From contig RPFO01000015.1 in assembly GCA_009746045.1 (NCBI GenBank), forward strand, positions 473,529 to 537,528: a stretch of 64,000 nt of DNA, written 5' to 3'. The notes beneath the pieces are model-generated. The model saw nothing but the letters and a program-made list of their open reading frames with translations. It searched no databases and was not told where the DNA came from. How positions within the stretch are numbered: position 1 is the first letter of the stretch; every line of letters begins with the position of its first letter. Positions 1 to 11,046 of this stretch are shown here, one piece after another. Position numbers and translations under genes: made by a program. Source of the stretch: Mesostigma viride (Eukaryota; Streptophyta; Mesostigmatophyceae; Mesostigmatales; Mesostigmataceae).

Positions 1-291
1 TGAAACATGCATGATTATGTTTATTCCAGCCTATGTGGCACAAATATATGCCACAATAAGCGTAAATGCTTGCAGACCCGCTGATACTGTGGTACTTATT
101 TTTACATGCATGATGGACCTTGCACACAAAGTCAAAACATCCCAGCACTCCTAGATAAATTAGTGACCAAGGGACCATGCATGCAGTAACACTGAAAATT
201 GCCAACTAGAAATAGGTGGCACTGTGACCATCACGGAGCAGATTTTCAAACTGCACAAGTTATGCATAAACATGAAAGCTAATAAGACATG

Positions 292-430
292 ACCATGAAA
301 CAATAACCCATGCAGGCTAACAACATGAAACCAAATAACACATGCACAGGTGGGACCATGAAACAATAACCCAGGCTAACAACATGAAACCAAATAACAC
401 ATGCACAGGTGGGTCCATGAAACAATAACA
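292..430. repeat. two-copy tandem repeat, about 60 bp
   Basis: Two adjacent near-identical units start with accatgaaacaataaccca and end in cacaggtggg; a third partial unit follows. The first unit is 63 bp; the second lacks a 4-bp tgca. The remainder of positions 1-450 is AT-rich, with no coding signal I can support. Confidence 0.8.
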
Positions 431-531
431 CACACTTCAAACCATGCCGGCCCATGGTGATACACGGCGCGCATGAGCGCGGGCAGGAAAGGCCAAATGC
501 CATGCCACGTAGGCAACAAATGCTAGCATTA

Positions 532-1795
532 TTAGTCAGCCTCCGTAGGACTATATCCCAGGCGGACATGCTCCGCCCTGAGATGGCGGCGCCGCGCCAC
601 CCCCTTGAGCTTCCGGGTGGTGGCTGCTGCCCCCCTCGTGGTAGTGGCGCCCTTGAAATTCTTGGCGCATTCGCCACGCTGGGAGAGGCGCTGCCATACC
701 CGCTGCTTCGTCACGTTGAAGTCCAGCCCCTCCACCTGCCCGGAGTGGAAGAGGCCGAAGCAGTTCCGCTCGCTGTTGCTGCAGAACGCCATGTCACAGT
801 GCTCGCACATGACCGAGGTCTTGTGCTTCCTGCCTTGCGCGCAGCACAGTTGGCACAGCACCTGCTCCACCCAGACATTTGCCCATCTCATGCATTGTTA
901 AGGGGTGCCACTCACGCCCACCTGGCTTGCCCGCCCCCTTGAGCTCAGCATAGTCGTTGGTCTCCTTGACAATCTTGGCCACGACATCACGTTGGGACCA
1001 GAAAAGGGAGAACAGCCCGAGGGGCCCAAACTTGAGCTGGACAGGGGAAAGGTTTTGATAGCAGGCGGTACCCGTCATCGGCGACAGCACCGGAGTATCG
1101 GGAAAAGGAAACACACCTGGCTTGCCGAACCCAGATTTCCAGACAGTCTCGGCTGGCTCCTCAGTGGCAGGCGTGTCGTTAGGAAAAAGCGAATCATCGA
1201 GCTCAGCCTCACCGCTCGGCACCGGACCCTCCGCACCCTTCTGGTAAACAAAGCCGTCATCGGAAGCGTCCGAGACAACGCTCTCGCTGGCCGCCGCCTT
1301 GGTCTGACGGCGCCTTTTCGGGGCGTGGCTGATGGCTGGGTTCTTCTACGGGTTGCCGACAGCGCGCTTCCCCGGCTCGCGTCGCTTGACCGGTGTGGGC
1401 AGCTCGATATCCTCGGATTTGTCGTCGTCGTCCTCGCCGGCGTCAGAATCGCTATCCTGGCCCTGCTCGCTATCATCGTCACTGCTACCTGCCGTTGGGA
1501 CCTTCCTGGCTGCGCATTCTTTCATTAGAGCTTCGTACTCATCTGAGCTGCACGAATATATGAAAATGTGCTCACGGGTGAATGGGTACGTGAGCTTGTC
1601 GTCCGGGAAATAGCACCGTGCACCATCTCCGGAACTGTTCACTGTCACTACCTTGCCCGGCAAACGTACCTCGCTGTGTTTTTCCCCATACTGCTCTATC
1701 GCCCAGTCTAGTCCGAACTTTTCCACAGGCACTGCCATGAAAATGCCCTTCTTTACCTTGAAAGTCCGTATATCTGCCTGCATTTCGTCCGCCAT
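532..1795 (-). pseudogene. piggyBac-like transposase remnant, core deleted
   Basis: The minus strand from 1795 encodes an N-terminal region with an acidic DDD/EDDDD stretch, then a Lys/Arg-rich APKRRRQTK segment, then LGLFSLFWSQ...IVKETNDYA. That last motif is the start of the piggyBac DDE domain (family pattern: LdLFelFf...ivkeTNrYA). After codons REWHP near position 905 the frame changes directly into a Cys-rich segment, CQLC...CEHCDMAFC...CFGLFH, which resembles the C-terminal zinc-binding domain of piggyBac transposases. The catalytic core between them is missing. One in-frame TAG at about 1346-1348 also interrupts the N-terminal part; the frame is the same on both sides. I read this as an internally deleted non-autonomous remnant. 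An intron at the deletion point is less likely, because the core is nowhere nearby. Confidence 0.7.
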
Positions 1796-2110
1796 GTCTA
1801 CGTCCGCGCTCCCCCCTTTTTTCGCATCCTTCGTTTTCGTACGTTTTTGTCAATTTTTTTTACCGCCCAAACCTGCATGCACCAGGGTACCCTGTTGACT
1901 TTGACCAGGGTTTCCACCCTGATACGGTGGTCAAATACGGTCAGACAAGTGTCCTACGGATAGAGTGAATCTAGATCTTTTCGGTGGTCTAGTTGGTTCC
2001 CGCCAAAACCTTCCCGCCAAATCCCTACAGGGCGCACAAACTCATGCCGAATGTGAGGCATGAGAAAAACTCGCAGTCGAAAATCGGCACGAGGACGGTT
2101 TAGGGGTTAA
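1796..2110. other. upstream flank of the piggyBac remnant, possible element end
   Basis: This gene-free stretch lies 5' of the transposase start. It holds inverted motifs around 1900-1955 (tgaccagggt / ggtggtca). It ends with ggggttaa at 2103-2110. piggyBac elements duplicate TTAA and often start CCC, so TTAA at 2107-2110 could be the right boundary, against the LINE ORF1 remnant. I could not find a matching left end, so this is tentative. Confidence 0.3.
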
Positions 2111-2125
2111 AGGCTGTGCCCAAAG

Positions 2126-3505
2126 TTATTGAAGGCTGTGCCCAAAGGCTATTGTACCGCCAGGCCGCGAGGGTGTGCCCTTACCGGGCGCCCTCCATGC
2201 CGGGGACGTGCGTTGACGACGACGATGCAGCTGGGCGGGCTTGGGGCGTGGCTTGTTAGGAGCTTGCACGTCTGTGCGCTTCTCGTCGATGAAAAGAACG
2301 GGGATGTGGTTGACAAGGCGGACGTAGGTGAGAACTCGGTCGTGCCTGGCCTGGATCGCTGCCTCGCTGCCCAGCAGGCCATAATTTCTTGATGGCGAGC
2401 TGCCGCTGGAGAGTCTGAGTAGGTCGTCGATGCTGGGGTTGCCTCGCCTGCCCAGGAGCTTGCGGGCCTGCAGGACTTTCACCTTGCTGGCCACACTCAT
2501 GAAGGTCACCCGGATGGGGCCAGGTTGGCCTGCCATCCATGCTGCCGGCTCAATGCGGATGCGGGTCGTTGCCCAAACGAAGCAGGCCCGCGATGAGTTT
2601 CCGGTGCAGGCGTTGTGCAAGCATGAGGTCTGTTTCTTGGGGACCCGCGACCTCGAAGTAACGTACCACAATACTGCGTGATCGTTGGTCGTCCTCAACT
2701 GCGGTCTTGTGGGCCGCTGCCCCCCTCCGTGCAGCGTCTGCCATCATACATTGCATCATGTTAGCAACTGTCAGCCTGCTTCACCATGGTTGCATAGCTT
2801 GGAGGCAATTGGGGGGCCGGCTGTGGCGAGGTAGCCAGAGCTGCCTTCACCTCGGCCATGCTGGTGCGTAGCTCGAAGGTGTCCTGGAGCAGAGCAGTCG
2901 ACAGGTCGCCTAGCTGGGCGGCCATGTGACTCCGCGACTTTCTGGTTGAGCTGTTGCAGGCCGGCTTCCGGGAAGCACTAGGAGTGTTGGCGGGGCCTTG
3001 TTCGGCGTCTTGGTATGCGGCAATGAGTGCCCGGAGGCTGGGGGCCTGCGCGTGGCTAAAGAATACAGAAAGTCGAAGCTGTGGCTCATCCATGTCGGCA
3101 ATGTCGTCCACCGCGATAGTGCCGCCTGGCCTGGGAGCGAAGAGCGTGATGTCGTGGTCTGCCATGTAGCGCAGGATGGCCTGCGCCTGCTCGGCGGTAA
3201 GCGAAAAGAACTCGTGCTCGGATACAACCTGCGTGGGCATGAAAGAAGCTGGGTTAAAGGCAGCGTCGTCGATAGTGTCGTCCAGGGGGGCTTCTTCACG
3301 GATTACCTCGCTGGGAAATGCAGCCCGGATGGCGGAGGGACCTGGCTATCCATCTCGTCCGCTGGTCATGCGCAATGCCGCTTGGAGGGGGCGTTAATGG
3401 CCGCCTCGTCAGCCGGTGGCTGCGTCACTAAGGTTTCCGCATCTGCGAGCAGTTGCGAAATGGTGGTGGGTGCGGTTTCCTCCCCATCTGCGTTAGGATG
3501 GGAGG
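2126..3505 (-). pseudogene. LINE ORF1-like protein remnant (downstream part)
   Basis: Minus-strand pieces read in order. The first is an Ala/Thr-rich start (SHPNADGEE...). A coiled-coil-like stretch ending SYATMVKQ covers 2761-3240. The last two are IVVRYFEV...LMLAQRL at about 2550-2700 and IRVTFMSVASKVKVLQARKLL...VLTYVRLV at 2126-2560. The RNA-binding-like layout and SYA motif resemble ORF1 proteins of non-LTR retrotransposons. Pieces lie in different frames, so it is decayed. Element D inserted near the start: the first codons (ATG GCG GAA TCC) lie on D's other side at 20649-20651 and join in frame here once D and one TSD copy are removed. No ORF2 follows downstream. Confidence 0.55.
3501..3505. 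repeat. target-site duplication of element D, left copy
   Basis: ggagg here matches ggagg at 20625-20629, immediately outside the two LTRs of D. A 5-bp duplication is typical of Ty3/gypsy integration. Confidence 0.9.
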
Positions 3506-4088
3506 TGTTACGCCGCAAGCCTCGGCCGCCACCTCTACCTCTACCTGTCCTGATGCTACCTAGGCTAGTAAGGCCGCCTCTATTTAAACCCCTAGCGAAA
3601 GACGAACGAGACGATCCAGATCTCAATGCATTTACATATGTGCTACTGTAATACGCCATAAGCCATACGCCATACGCCATAACCCGTTTACTCCAGGAAT
3701 AGAGGAAGGAAACACAACTAAACTGCCGTGACCCAAGCTAATATGTGTTAATTCATTTAACACACGCCGAGTGCCCACACAAGGAGTGGAACGTGCATAA
3801 ATGGTCACCAACGGTCCAACAGGCTCGGGCCGATCTGGCCCTGAGTCGCCTGTCGAAAGACAGAAACACAGGCAGGTGCACAGATGCACGCCGGTCCACT
3901 ACATTCTACCGAAGGATAAGGACCACTAATAAAGTACGCGGCGCGGCGCCCAAAGGCACCCAATATACCACAGTACTGTTACGAGGACAATAATGTCCCA
4001 GCTGGAACTACACGTAAACCTAGGAACAACCGAGGCCAAGGACCTAATTTACGTCCGTAACTACAACGAATTGTTACGCGACGTAACA
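3506..4088 (-). repeat. 3' LTR of element D
   Basis: 583 bp, bounded by TG...CA. On the minus strand it starts TGTTACGTCGCGTAACA and ends GGCGTAACA. It matches the LTR at 20053-20624, and a polypurine tract abuts its start on the minus strand. Confidence 0.95.
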
Positions 4089-4103
4089 CCTCCCCCCCCA
4101 CAA
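4089..4103 (-). promoter_or_regulatory. polypurine tract of element D
   Basis: The minus strand reads ttttgtggggggggagg directly before the 3' LTR. This is the expected plus-strand priming site for reverse transcription. Confidence 0.85.
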
Positions 4104-4459
4104 AAGGTAGGGAGCCCTCTCCCTACGCACAGGGAGGAAACCGAAAGGGGTAGGAAAAACCTAATGCACCCAGCACACACCAACACAATCGATAGACCAT
4201 CCCAGATACAAAGCACCAATAGTTCACACGGTCTCCACCACCACGCCGGGTGGTGTAGGGTTAGCCAGCACCAAGCCTGGTGGGAGGTTCCCCTAACTGC
4301 CTGGAACGGAGTCCTTGCCGGGGGGGGACGGCACTGGGCAGGACACACAGAGTAAACACATCAGTACTAAGGACCAAGAACAGCCAACCAACTGGCCAGA
4401 ATATGAGGGCGACTCTATATACCGGAGGGACAACACCCTCAGGTCGGGCCTAAGGCACT

Positions 4460-4715
4460 CTATCTAGTGGCCATCCGTCTGGTAAGTACCACGGGAGGCC
4501 AGCAGGACATCCAGGTACGCCTGGTAGTGAGCCACATCCTCAGCATTGTCGTGCCTATCTACAGTGAGGAAAACATCGGCCCACACACCGTCAGGAAAAA
4601 GACCCAGAAAGGCCCAGTAATACCTATGCTGCGTAAGAACGACCTGGCCCCGGGCCCAGTCCAGGAAACCACAGGCAAAGAGGCGTAGGAAAGGCTCTAC
4701 CGCGATCAGGCAGAG
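4460..4715 (-). pseudogene. ORF3 of element D, distal fragment cut off by element A
   Basis: The minus strand encodes the last ~85 codons of ORF3, matching E at 51150-51400 and ending ...RMATR-stop at 4460. Element A separates it from the rest of ORF3 at 11047. The 350 bp between here and the PPT hold no ORF I can support; the equivalent spacer exists in E. Confidence 0.85.
4711..4715. repeat. target-site duplication of element A, left copy
   Basis: cagag, repeated at 11047-11051. The unoccupied site is visible in relative E near 51396-51400 (gatcaaacagagggcccgc). Confidence 0.95.
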
Positions 4716-5393
4716 TGTTGCGTGCCCGACCCTTGGAACGGGCGCAACAATGGAATAAATTATGTATTTTGGCTTGTTGTCATAGTCCGTAGGACTTTGG
4801 GACTCATTTCGGGACTTAATTTGGGAATTGTCCCTTGGTCAGGACTTTTGTATGGAACTATGATAGTTTGTGTGATTCGGACCAGTTATTTTGGGCCTAG
4901 GTTGATGTATGCGATCTTCTAGGGGCCGGTGCAGTCGCGCCGCGCTGCGTACTTTATAGCTGGTTGAGATATTGTACTCATGCGTGGATTCCGTAGCCTG
5001 GCGAGGGTCGATGTCGACCCAAGGATCTTGTGTGGACTGCATGTTTCGGAGTTCTCTGGAAGGTCGGCGCCATGTCGGCGCCTCTTGCCAGCTTGGTGGC
5101 AGCCCTAGGTGAAATTGGTCCGAGGACGAGAGTCTCGTCCTCTTGGTTCGATGAATGTAAAGTGCGATGAAGCCTACACATTGAACCTGGGGCACTTATC
5201 CATTTGTAATTGGTCTTGCTAGCCATTATAAGTGTGTATTAATTAGCTTGGCATCAAGTCGCGGTGCCAGATATCTCACGACTCCAGTCGTGAAGCGCAA
5301 TCTGCATTAGGCCACCTTTGATTCTTCCTAATACCGGCACAGTTGATCTTTCGCGACGTAGCTCAGGCTAGGTGTCTGGGCTGGCACGTTACA
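4716..5393 (+). repeat. 5' LTR of element A
   Basis: 678 bp, TG...CA, matching 10369-11046 with no difference that I can see. The first 34 bp form an inverted repeat (TGTTGCG...CCCG / CGGGCGCAACA). Confidence 0.95.
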
Positions 5394-5394
5394 C

Positions 5395-5409
5395 TGGTTA
5401 TCGGAGGTT
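5395..5409 (+). promoter_or_regulatory. primer-binding site of element A
   Basis: tggttatcggaggtt begins 1 nt after the LTR. It resembles the PBS of B (tggtatcggaggatt) and of D (tggactcggaggtag). It is close to the iMet-type PBS tggtatcagag but not identical; the host tRNA is not identified. Confidence 0.7.
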
Positions 5410-6185
5410 TGTGTTGCTGGCTAGGTTAGCTAACTCTCGCAGAGAGAGCTAGTGTAGCCAGTTAGGAAGACCAAGGCGGAGCTTGGTGTAGATAGAGGTT
5501 CCATTATTCAACGACCGCTGGACAGGTCGGCGGCAATCCCGCAAGGGATTCAACGACGACCTAGACGGCGAGCGGCCAGTAAGGAATACTCGGCGGGGTC
5601 AGCAGCGATCCCGTGGTGTTGGGCTGTCGACGGTAGCGGCTAAAGCCCCAGTTTTCAACGACACCCGGTGGCGGCCAGAGCTCCGGCTTTCAACGACACC
5701 AGGTGGCGGCCAGAACTCAGGGTTTTCAACGATACTGACGGCAGTAAGGCATCGGTAAAGCAATATATATATATAAGTCCTTCTTGTCCTCTGTCTTACC
5801 CACGCGCGTAGAAACGGGGTTTTTGTTTCTTGTCGTAATCCATTTTCATGTTTGTAAACGTTTGTGAGCGGGTTGTCCCAAAGACAGCCCTCGTGAGCCG
5901 TGGGTGGACCCCCAAAGGGCAACGCTGCCTACGGCTCGAGGGTAGTCACCGGCTGGCCGTTGCCTAACTGTGTTGCCGGTGGCTGGACCTCAACGTCTTT
6001 CGTACTGTTTGTGAACGTTTTGTTTCTGCCTTGTGTTTCTCTCTCGCTGTGAGCACGTCACCTGCACGTAGAGGTATCCTGGGTGGGCTTTCCTCCCTTT
6101 CTTTCCCCTTCCTGCATGGCATGCTTGAATACCGTGTGATATTGCTTTATACCTAATCGGTAGTTCACGGCAACCTCCCGCAGCA
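5410..6185 (+). other. untranslated leader of element A, with tandem repeats
   Basis: No ORF can be supported here. Degenerate direct repeats of about 45 bp lie at about 5500-5750, each with ttcaacgac...ggtggcggcc. A short (TA)n run is at about 5763-5775, followed by T- and G-rich sequence. Confidence 0.6.
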
Positions 6186-6189
6186 GACG

Positions 6190-6522
6190 TAATAATGAAG
6201 GAGGATATAGACGTATTAATCAAGGAGGTAGATCCCAATACCTATACTATGCAGTAGCACACGACGGGGCCACAGGCCAACCAGGCATTTTTTTTATAGT
6301 TGGGCTGCGTGTAGCAATCATATCACGGATAAAGTCTTACACCCAGCGTCGTTAGCTAGATGGCAGGGATTTAATACATTAGCTGAGGCAGATCAGTTTA
6401 TTAAGGATAATATGCCCCTCCCAGAAAGGCTGCACGAGACTAGGCGTGGCACCCAGTTACCTGCACAGGATGTGTTGCGTGCACTGGAGCAGCTTCACCC
6501 TGGCCCATCCTCGAGGGCATAA
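6190..6522 (+). pseudogene. ORF1 remnant of element A, viroplasmin-like
   Basis: The frame reads YLYYAVAHDGATGQPGIF, then after an 8-T run (about 6288-6295) continues one frame over as YSWAACSNHITDK...FNTLAEADQFI, ending at a TAA near 6522. The two halves line up with ORF1 of B (YYALAHDG...GIFYSWVDC...EADLFI). Two extra T bases break the frame, and no in-frame ATG is visible. The pattern YYxV...GIFxSW...EAxxFI is that of the caulimovirus viroplasmin / RNase H1 N-terminal hybrid-binding fold. Probably inactive, unless the T-run length is a sequencing error. Confidence 0.7.
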
Positions 6523-6700
6523 GCACCACAGTAAATAGTGATACTGCCTATTAGCCTAGATACCATATTTAGTAGATAATATTAGTACTATTAGAAGCAT
6601 TAGTTGTGGTTTCTGCTCTCTTCTCTCGTGCTTGCCTGTGTTTGGGGAGGTACTGTGTATTGTGTACCTAGTACGGTGCTGGTGAGGTACGTGGGCCCAA

Positions 6701-8806
6701 ATGCCCCGTAGGAAGAAAGGTGCAGGTGGCACACGGTCCCCAAAGGGCCCTAGGCTGTCCCCAAAGGACGTTAGGGAAGAACAGCAGGAAGTGGCGAGCA
6801 CATCCCGTCGCGGTTCCCAAGGGTCCCAAAGATCCAGTGCATCATCAGCTAGGTCCCCAAAGGACGTTAGGGAAGAACAGCAGGAAGTGGCGAGCAAGTC
6901 CAGTCAGGGTTCCAGAAGATCTAGCAAGTCCAGTAGGAGCTCCCGAGGCTCCCGGAGATTAGATGCAGCCGCTAGGGTTACCGGCGCAGAACGGCAGGGG
7001 ACCCTGGAGTCGCAGCTAGAGCAAGCTGCCCTAGGGTTTGATCAGCAACAGCAGTCGCCGCAGCGACAGCCTCAGTCTCAGCAGTCGCCGCAGCGACAGC
7101 CTCAGTCTCAGCAGTCACCGCAGCGACAGCCTCAGCCTCAGCAGTCGCCGCAGCGATAGCCTCAGTCTCAACAGTCTCCGCCGTCGCGACAGACGCAGCA
7201 GCAGCAGCAGCAGCAGCAGCCGCGACAGCAGCCGCAGCAGCAGCCGCGACCGCTATCGACCCAGCATATGGGCAATTGGGACAGGGTACCTCCTACGCAG
7301 CGACCCCCTTCCGTGGAAGATGCGCAGGAGGAGGAGGATGTAGAGGACGCAGGTAGCTCAACGGCCAGCTCTCCGTTCATACCCCCGCCTGCTGCTCTCG
7401 TGGATCGGTACTACCCGGCGACGTACGCGCGCGAGAGCGCGCGTCTGACCCATGCATGGGCCAGGCGTGGACGGGGGGGGTCGAGGCCGGAGCCCGGGCG
7501 GGTCCCTCGTCGGGTATCCTTCGGGTCTTACGAGCGAGAGTCCAGGTCCCCGCATAGAGTGCCAGGATCGTCGGCCTACGTCCACGGCGACCCATGGGAC
7601 GATGGACACGCTCCTCCTGGCCCATTCCCCACGGTACCACCATACACACCCGCCAGGAGCGCGCCCACGAATGTCAACTTCAGTCGGCTGCCCTTGGACG
7701 ACCCTGGCTACAAGCATCCCACGTCGGTCCGCGTGCAGCCTGAGTCCGACCGCTTCGCCTTTCGGCGGCAATGTGACGCCTACGCACCCCGACGTGGGAC
7801 TGGCGACTATCCCGCTTGGCGCGGCGCGGACGCTCTCGTATCCCGGCGCGAGTCTGCCCCGTATGCCCCCTCCCATGGGTCCCATGATGAAGCGTGGGCG
7901 AGGCGCCAACAGCCCCCCACCTTTTCCAGTCCCGCGTACCGCGAGACGGGCGGGCCCCTGGGAGAGCCGGTCAAGGCCCCGCCCCTGCCAGATTTCAAGG
8001 CGGTGCCCAAGCTCCACGCGGGCATGAGTCCCCGCGAGATCGACGAGTGGGCTCGTATGTGGCAGCAGCTGTACACAGTATGGTGTGAACACAACGAGTG
8101 GCAGCTGGCTACCAAGGTGCTGATCCCGTACGTGGTGGTGAAGTGCATGGACCCATCAGTAGTCGGGATGCTTAACGTCGAGAGTGTGGCGGCTCAGTCA
8201 TACCCGCAGACGGTTGAGGAACTGCTTGAGCGCATCCGGCGCAAGCTCATCCCTCCCGGCTATCGACTGACCGAGCGGTTTGAGTTCGGCAGCCTACGTC
8301 AAGGCAACACTGACTTGGCGGAGTTCCTCACCACCTTTGACTCCTTTGCGGCGCGGCTGACCGGCGACCTGACGTGGACCGAGTACAAGATTCGGTTTCT
8401 GGAGGCAATTCACCCTGACCTCCTGGACGAGGTTAAGACGCACTACGCGGAGGTGCCCTGGGCGAATCTTGACATCCACGCCGTCCAGCAGTACCTTCTC
8501 CAAGTGGCCGACATCATCACGCACCAGGGCTCAGCCAGCCCGCGGGAAGTTGAACCCGTCCGGGAGGAGGAGTCCGAGGACGATGAGGTGCCAGCCACTC
8601 AGCTACACACCATCGACGTGTCCAAGGCCCGCTGCTTCAGGTGCAACGAGATCGGACACCTCAAGAAGGACTGCCCGCGACTCAAGACGCGCACACGTGT
8701 TCCAGCGTGGGCCCACAAGTTCCAGCAAGGCCCCCCGGATGACGCCGACCAGCGCGCGGACGCGCGGTCCCCTGGGGAAGGGGAGGGATCCCACACTCGG
8801 GTTTAA
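6701..8806 (+). pseudogene. gag of element A, one amber stop
   Basis: The frame opens at ATG 6701 (MPRRKKGAGG) and is continuous to 8806 except for TAG at 7157-7159. That TAG sits in a Gln/Pro/Ser repeat at a position where sister repeats have CAG, so it looks like a C-to-T change. An internal ATG at 7268 follows. Domains: basic Ser/Arg-rich N-terminus; Q-rich repeats (7040-7260); a Ty3/gypsy gag capsid-like domain from about 7970 to 8540; and a CCHC zinc knuckle CFRCNEIGHLKKDC at about 8634-8675. The last codons (SPGEGEGSH) are pol-derived (see deletion scar). The N-terminal basic region resembles B gag (MAPKTRGKGK). Product would be a capsid able to package element RNA if the stop is suppressed or re-initiated. 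Confidence 0.85.
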
Positions 8807-8935
8807 TCCCTCAGTGCGCTGGAACCTCTCGACCCTCCCGTGGTCGTGGCGGAGTACCTATACCAGGCACGTGACCAGCAGGAGGAGGCGGAGGAGGCCG
8901 ACGTATACACGGTCACTTCCCCCGGGAGACGTGAT
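8807..8935 (+). pseudogene. pol deletion scar of element A
   Basis: Directly after gag and in the same frame, codons AEYLYQ...EEADVYTVTS match the linker after RNase H in B pol (SEYVYQ...EEADAYTVTS). The last gag codons SPGEGEGSH likewise match APGEGEGSH of B pol. Thus gag was fused to the middle of pol by a deletion that removed PR, RT and RNase H. Integrase is also absent downstream. Confidence 0.85.
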
Positions 8936-10350
8936 GGTCGCAGCTAGTATTGGTGCCTGTGTCATTCTACCAAACTAGTTGCGGGCCATTGGTGCCTCTC
9001 GCTCATACGTAACTTTCCCGGACGACATCTTCGGACGCGATCCCAGTTGGCAGCGTTGTCTGTGTAATTCAGCCCCTGGGCGCCTTCCGCTGTGGTTGAC
9101 TCGACATCAGGTGTCTTGCAGACGGGATGACGAGTTCAGCCACAGCGCGCGCATCTCCGTACACGCGTGCAGGCACTGAGACGTGATTCAGCTTGGTGGT
9201 CCTCCCTCAGTGCATCGACCGCATTGGTCAGTTCTGCACGCGAGCACCTTCCGTAGTCGCTGATGACGACTGCCGTGATCCATATTTTGGCCTTTGCTCG
9301 GCTGTGGTGCGTTCCCCAACTGTTGCGTGCCCGCCACTGTGCATGGTCGCGCGCAACGTGTCCGCCAGACGCGCGTATTACTATCCCAGTTGTGATAAGC
9401 ATCGTGGCCTGCCGCCGCGCATCCGGTAGTATTGTTATCGGTCGACCCCATCAATTGGGTTGTCTTGGCGTTGATTGGTGTGCGCCTCTGATTCGGGTCG
9501 CTGGCGGAATTTTATATGCTGCCGTGGCCTTGCACTAGCGCGGTCGCCAGGGAGGGCAGCGGTGAGAGGAAAATTGATGGATTTGTGGGAAGTGGGGGAG
9601 ATTCCAGGATGGAGTATGGGGGTTCCTGTTCCTGCTGTTCCAGTCCAGAGATCCAGAGTTTCCAGTCACATTGCCCTGTGATTTGTTCCAGTTTCCAGTG
9701 GTGCCTCATGTGATGAGGGCACGGTATTATGTTGCTTGAGTTGACCGTGAAATGTCATGCTTGACCTGGGGTAGGTAGCCGGCCTTAGGCCAACCTGGAC
9801 CTGGTTCTTGGTCATGTAAGGTCCCGGTAGATAGGACAAACGTGGGAGTCGGAAGGTGGACACTATAGGAATGACTTCGTGGTGGGAAGACAGCCAGTAG
9901 GCAAGGTGGAGCGCCCCACACCTATAATGCCAATGGATGCCCTGTACCGTCAGTACTGGGAATATCCCCGCCGTCTGGAGCAGTCTCTAGTCATGGAAGC
10001 CCCGCCATGGCGAAAAAGTCAAACGAGCTGTTCATTCAGGCGACTGTTAACCCACGCGGAGAAGTTTCTGTGGTCAAAACCCGAAAGCACTCACGTGATA
10101 GGATCTGGTTTCCTCCCTTTGGCCTATAGTAGGGAGAGACGTTGACTACGTCAAGACTTGTCCTTGTGTGGCGAGTTTTGGGGGAATTGGTTTTACTGGC
10201 CCGTTGGAGAACAAGGGTTGGGACATAGTACCCCTATGGTCAACCTACGGCCGCGATGATCAGCGACCGATTGGCTACTCAGAATTAATTGTTGTGTGTG
10301 TTTTCTTTCCCTGTGCTTCTTCACCTCTATGACGGTAGAGACTACCGTCC
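8936..10350 (+). other. non-coding 3' internal region of element A
   Basis: No reading frame here resembles a retroelement protein. It may be remodelled 3' sequence or unrelated filler, as in other large-deletion derivatives. Confidence 0.6.
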
Positions 10351-10368
10351 CCTGGGGAGGGGGAGGAG
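10351..10368 (+). promoter_or_regulatory. polypurine tract of element A
   Basis: cctggggagggggaggag directly precedes the 3' LTR. The core ggggagggggaggag is identical to that of element B. Confidence 0.9.
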
Positions 10369-11046
10369 TGTTGCGTGCCCGACCCTTGGAACGGGCGCAA
10401 CAATGGAATAAATTATGTATTTTGGCTTGTTGTCATAGTCCGTAGGACTTTGGGACTCATTTCGGGACTTAATTTGGGAATTGTCCCTTGGTCAGGACTT
10501 TTGTATGGAACTATGATAGTTTGTGTGATTCGGACCAGTTATTTTGGGCCTAGGTTGATGTATGCGATCTTCTAGGGGCCGGTGCAGTCGCGCCGCGCTG
10601 CGTACTTTATAGCTGGTTGAGATATTGTACTCATGCGTGGATTCCGTAGCCTGGCGAGGGTCGATGTCGACCCAAGGATCTTGTGTGGACTGCATGTTTC
10701 GGAGTTCTCTGGAAGGTCGGCGCCATGTCGGCGCCTCTTGCCAGCTTGGTGGCAGCCCTAGGTGAAATTGGTCCGAGGACGAGAGTCTCGTCCTCTTGGT
10801 TCGATGAATGTAAAGTGCGATGAAGCCTACACATTGAACCTGGGGCACTTATCCATTTGTAATTGGTCTTGCTAGCCATTATAAGTGTGTATTAATTAGC
10901 TTGGCATCAAGTCGCGGTGCCAGATATCTCACGACTCCAGTCGTGAAGCGCAATCTGCATTAGGCCACCTTTGATTCTTCCTAATACCGGCACAGTTGAT
11001 CTTTCGCGACGTAGCTCAGGCTAGGTGTCTGGGCTGGCACGTTACA
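10369..11046 (+). repeat. 3' LTR of element A
   Basis: 678 bp, starting TGTTGCGTGCCCG and ending GGCACGTTACA; the same as the 5' LTR. Confidence 0.95.

Larger units (their letters stand above)
4716..11046 (+). mobile_element. non-autonomous Ty3/gypsy element A (gag-only)
   Basis: 6331 bp with two 678-bp LTRs that look identical, TSD cagag, PBS and PPT. Inside are a decayed viroplasmin-like ORF1, a gag with one amber stop, a ~130-bp scrap of pol fused in frame to gag, and ~1.4 kb of non-coding DNA before the PPT. Protease, RT, RNase H, integrase and ORF3 are absent. Gag, PBS and PPT resemble element B, so a B-like relative is the likely helper. Identical LTRs indicate recent insertion. It sits inside ORF3 of D in the opposite orientation. 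Confidence 0.95.
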
